Below, piece by piece: positions 60,080-64,000 of a stretch of 64,000 nt of DNA. Numbering within the stretch: position 1 is the stretch's first letter; each line of letters begins with the position of its first letter. Origin of the DNA: Paragonimus westermani (Eukaryota > Platyhelminthes > Trematoda > Plagiorchiida > Troglotrematidae); contig QNGE01002403.1 of assembly GCA_008508345.1 (NCBI GenBank), forward strand, positions 41,878-105,877. Reading direction: 5' to 3'. The position numbers were made by a program, and so were the translations under genes. The notes under the pieces are model-generated. The model searched no databases and had not been told where the DNA came from. It saw only the letters and a program-made list of their open reading frames with translations.

Positions 60080-60180
60080 GGTTAACGAGCCTACTTCAGA
60101 CGACTTCTGTCACAACGACAATCAGCGAACCACAACTTAACCACCTGAGCTACCTCCACGGTCTAACTGATCAGCTAGAC
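60080..60180 (-). repeat. Second SINE-like family, copy 1
   Basis: AAGGTTAACGAGCC, CGACTTCTGTCACA and ACGACAATCAGCGAACC align with the stretch at 63030-63115. On the minus strand GGTAGCTCAGGTGG is a tRNA A box. Confidence 0.55.
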
Positions 60181-60539
60181 AGACGTCACACTCCTGAGTC
60201 TTCAACTGTTCACATCAAATGATGAATTATTTTGTGTATGCTTCAACTTGTATTTCTAATAGCTGAACATGTCAATGCGCGATTGTTCCAACATTCTGTG
60301 TGATCAGTTTGTGATGCGAGCGAAATTCATCTAGAAGAACTGATTCTTCTTAGGTTAAGAAAAGTTATCAACTGCCGAGGCTATTGCGATCAGACTCTAC
60401 AACCCTAGTCTGTGTGCCCAAAAACAGTTTGTGCAAACCCCACATATCCTTGGCAAACTATTTCACAGCCACTTGACACTCAAGCAAGCGTGAACCACTT
60501 GACACCGACGACTGCATGTCTCACTGCCGGCACGAGTAA

Positions 60540-60655
60540 CAGTGTAACACTGACAACACTCCTGAGGAAGGCCACCCGAGGTGGTTGAAACGTAGAGTAT
60601 TACAACTTGCTCGAAACGTTGTGTTATTCCCAATATGTTTATCAATAACAGTGTA
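60540..60655 (-). repeat. Repeat Z, copy 2
   Basis: GTGTAACACTGACAACACTC, CTGAGGAAGGCCACC and CGTAGAGTATTACAACTTGC, then CGTTGTGTTATTCCCAA and TTATCAATAACA: the reverse complement of copy 1 with scattered changes. Confidence 0.75.
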
Positions 60656-63029
60656 ACACATTCACCAACACTCCCACCACCCTCCAGTAGACTGTCATGC
60701 CTATGATCTTAATGATCCATTTGACTTGCTCTAGTTTTTCTCATATATAAAACGCATGTACCCTATGTAATTCTAAAAGCCTGATGAGAATGACCGAAAG
60801 CAGCTGTTCGCACAACTGACTTCTTATCAATGAATCTTAGTTTGTGGAGGTTGACAGAAAAAGTTGGATTGATTTTAAAATGTTTCTCGGTTTTGGAACA
60901 ATTCACATATTCTTCTACCATTTCGGCCTCTGTGGAAGTGATTAGAGTGAGTGAAATGAGGCAAACGGTGGGCCATATCATTAGGCTTTTCATGCCCATA
61001 TATTTTAGTTGTGAGCCTCATACATCGTAATCTCTGCAAGAAAATGGATGCCAACTGCTCAGGTTGGCGACAGGCCTAATGGTCAACTGATCACAGCCGA
61101 TATGTGGGTTTTGATGAACAGACAGTCTCCAATCAGAGGAAACTGTGATTTCTCTAAATCTACTCTAGTTAAAAGGGACAGGCTGCCGAGGTTCGGTTCT
61201 GCGAAATTCTCAACTGAGAGAGAGAGAATGCTTCATGTTAGGGTGACCAGAGTGGTGTGTAGAGCGGATCGACGTGTTAAGGCAGGTTAAAGAGAGAGGT
61301 CTGTCCAGATGTGTGGGATATGATATATAGTTATTGACGCCGTTAACTGACTTTCTGAGGGTGTAAACGAATCAACTTTAGATTCACACACTGAGAGTGA
61401 GAACTGTTGTCTAGTCGTATTCTAACTACAACAGGTTGTGGTAACGCGTTTGTTCCCCATTCTACAGATGGAAGGGTGGTTCACACTGCATGATTTCACG
61501 CTTCCTTTCCGAGTGTGTTGGAAAATTCGCTGGAACGAGATGATAGCTCATCTGATTATGTGCATTATGACAGAAAAACATTTCGTAGACTGCATGGCAA
61601 ATATTACACAACATTTCCGCCAGGTCAATGGTCCCAAGCTTGTGTTAATGACAACACACACACACATTGCGATACGTCAAAATGCGATGGCACGAATTTG
61701 TTGGTTTGGTCGCAGTTACATGACAGACAACTAAGTGGTCACCTCGGCCAAGTCGTGAATCTCGGAATTTAGTGCGTGAAAGGACAGACCACCTAATAAC
61801 TGATGAGTGTGGAACAAGCCATCTCTTAAGAACCTCGCTTGTCCCTAGCACGGCACGACTTGTCCGTAAGTATCATATGGGATACCTCCTGTTCACCACC
61901 GCCATATCACCAAACTCATCACCTTCATGTTGGAGCTAAGCCGGTCGTCCTTAATCACGTTTTGTAGAGTTGCGGTGTGGTTGAACAGCGGTCATATCAT
62001 TCATAATATGCGGGAAGATGGGTGGTAGTATTTGCTTATGACTGCCAAAAATGGCCATTAAATTAATGAAATTCCAAGATTTATGGAGACGTCCTTTTCA
62101 GAACGCATGTAACGCACTATCATTATAGGTTAATGTGTCCACGGCCGAAACGATCCAACAAATCACTCCATAGAATTCAAAAGTGTACACAGAGAAACTA
62201 GGCTTTGCACCAAGGACAGCACACGAACATCTTAGAAACCATACGTAAAATGTATGAAAATGAGCATGATATTTTTGTACATAAGATCATGTGGGGTTTT
62301 CATCAAAGTATTAAATCCTGTCCCCCAAATGTTCTTGTTATACCGTCGGATGAGGGGCGCGAAAGGATGTTAGGCTGGTTGGTTGAGTGTGTCAGAACAG
62401 GAGCGAGGATTTACAAGTCATGGTTTTTCCACTGAGAGAAAATCAATATTCTGCAGTCTTTATGTGCACATGTCCAATGGCATGATCCTTGTAAATATTT
62501 TGATCGAGTGTGAAATTAGAACAACAGTAGAGGTCATCTGTTCAACGTGAAACTCTTTACAAACTCGGTAACTCTGAAATTTTCAGCAGTTTGAAACTTA
62601 CGACATGCCTGCTTATTTACATGTTAAGTTCCGGTTAACTTGTTACTCCATAGAACGGTAAACTTTTGTGAATTACGCGGACCGATGTCCTTTGTTTTCT
62701 ACCCTTGATGAAACGAATGGTTAACAAGTGACAAAAATGACCTTAGAAAGGAAGGCTAGTGGGAATTGATAACTTTCTGTTGTGTTGGCCGAAAATACTT
62801 AACACGTGCATCTTGATTCAGTTATAGCATGTGCTGTTGGGTATGGATATTAAAGCTCACAACGAATGTTTACGTTGCCCTACGTCTGTTCGGCCTGTAA
62901 CACTGTGTTGATCGCATCGTTATAGTCAGCTGATCAGACCAGCTCATGTGGGGCGCGAACGAATGTGAGTGCACGGTAAACCACGTTCGCAAAAATGCAA
63001 TTTTCGTTGATACTCTGAAGGTTAACGCG

Positions 63030-63115
63030 ATTAACTTAGACGACTTCCGACAGAAAGGCAATCAACACACCCACCTCTGTCAACTAAGCTGCTGCCAGGG
63101 TTAACCTCGCCAACT
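63030..63115 (-). repeat. Second SINE-like family, copy 2
   Basis: GAAGGTTAACGCG, CGACTTCCGACAGAAAGGC, AATCAACACACCCACCTCTG and CCAACTAGAGAG align with 60080-60180. Confidence 0.5.
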
Positions 63116-63839
63116 AGAGAGATTTTTTACAGTAAGAGTGGGTCAAATGTACGGGATCGGGCAACAATACACAGTTTGGTTTACTTCTACAGTCTGTTGT
63201 ATTCAGTCGTGAGAATTACGGAGACGTGGTCTCTTTCATGGGAGTTGGCGATGGAGGTTAGAAAACTATAAAGTTCTTGGTTCGATTATTCAGAATCCTC
63301 AGAACAGCTTGCATGTTCTCCCCCATTCCAGTTTGAGTGGAAGCTGTTGGAGTGGATGAATTGAAAATGAGTTTCGGTCGTGTCAGTAGACATTGCAAGT
63401 GTACATTTTGTGCTGTTTGCTGCACGCATCATACTCTGTGACAGAGAATGAATGTCAAACCAGTAGGCCTAACAGAAAGGTCAGAGGCTGGAAGATGATG
63501 CTATGAAGTGTGGTCGAACCGGTTCATTCCACGTGCTTGCAATAGTATGTGCAGTTTCGTGAGTGTGGATGACACATCTCTTGCACAATTGATAATGAAT
63601 TATTGCGACAGTCCTCCAGCTAAACACTAGTATCAACTCAGTTTTAAGCACAAACTCCCAAGATAGACAAGTGTTGGTTGATGTCACGTCTGCATAACGC
63701 TTGAAAAGCATTAATAGGCTGGGAACAAGCTTAAATTATCGTCGAACGAACTAGCCGGTAATCAGCCACATAATATTAGTACATTTCGAAAGTCGAAACA
63801 TTCATAGTCGTTTGGCCTTGTGTTTGATCGACGTGAGGC

Positions 63840-63998
63840 AAGTGCTAAGTATGTTCGTCTCGTGAATTCTCCGCGCTCGAATCTCTCTTGCTTAGGAGCC
63901 TTGGATTACAAGTGAAAAATCGTGCACAGAAGGTCTTTAGAACGAATTTTGGAAAGGACGCCTGATGTTATTGTTCACTGTAGTATGAATTTTCCATG
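63840..63998. repeat. Repeat Y, copy 2
   Basis: Counterpart of 46880-47010 with the same block order. It ends within a few bases of the window edge, so it may continue beyond. Confidence 0.55.
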
Positions 63999-64000
63999 GC

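Larger units (their letters stand above)
58860..63839. other. Stretch with no recognised gene, scattered small repeats
   Basis: It contains repeat Z copy 2 (60540-60655), a pair of tRNA-like fragments (60080-60180, 63030-63115) and an (AC)n run near 61653. No coding sequence recognised. Confidence 0.5.

Noticed and set aside
1..64000. CRISPR arrays, operons or bacterial features
   Set aside because: No regularly spaced repeats and no prokaryotic gene layout; spliced genes and retroelements show a eukaryote.

Overview
This is a eukaryotic nuclear window dominated by transposons. It most likely comes from a parasitic flatworm (trematode, fluke-like). The signs are moderate GC, genes with kilobase introns, decayed RTE-, CR1-, Penelope- and Ty3/gypsy-type retroelements of the kinds common in flukes, and tRNA-derived SINE-like repeats. 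The species cannot be named from sequence alone; an opisthorchiid-type fluke is a guess.

Two host genes are well supported. (1) A four-exon AIP-like cochaperone gene (AH-receptor-interacting protein: FKBP-like domain plus TPRs) on the plus strand spans 21313-37509. Its introns are 2354, 7525 and 5124 bp, all GT-AG with matching phases, and it predicts a 397-residue protein. (2) An intronless glycosyltransferase family 92 (GT92) gene lies at 56057-57412, with an N-terminal membrane anchor, a DLDE motif and a poly(A) signal 18 bases after the stop.

Region by region: 1-526 is an RTE LINE fragment (minus). 1800-2350 is a copy of an unidentified repeat, called 'X' here. 2354-11095 is a three-level nest: a CR1-type LINE (plus) split by a decayed Ty3/gypsy element (minus, 3107-10494), whose gag gene is itself split by a younger gypsy element of the same family (6085-10151, two 178-bp LTRs, perfect 5-bp target duplication). 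11390-12290 is a second X copy cut by a 203-bp RTE 3' end with an 11-bp target duplication. About 12560-20790 holds RTE copies and includes a 1472-bp block present twice with no difference found by eye (15989-17460 and 19232-20703). 18360-18910 and 24337-24805 hold SINE-like elements. 25940-26345 is a third X copy and 29692-30288 an RTE endonuclease fragment, both inside AIP intron 2. 38527-38985 is a full-length SINE between 26-bp repeats. 39833-40537 and 58560-58841 are Penelope-like pieces. 43740-45750 is a second, unrelated gypsy relic. 49080-49940 is another RTE 3' half. The rest is intergenic or intronic sequence in which I recognise nothing.

The most interesting signal is in the inner gypsy element. 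Its leader is only 25 nt, has no TGG that could start a tRNA primer-binding site, and its first 20 nt, abutting the LTR, are almost perfectly complementary to a segment inside its own LTR. This is what a Tf1-like self-priming element would look like.
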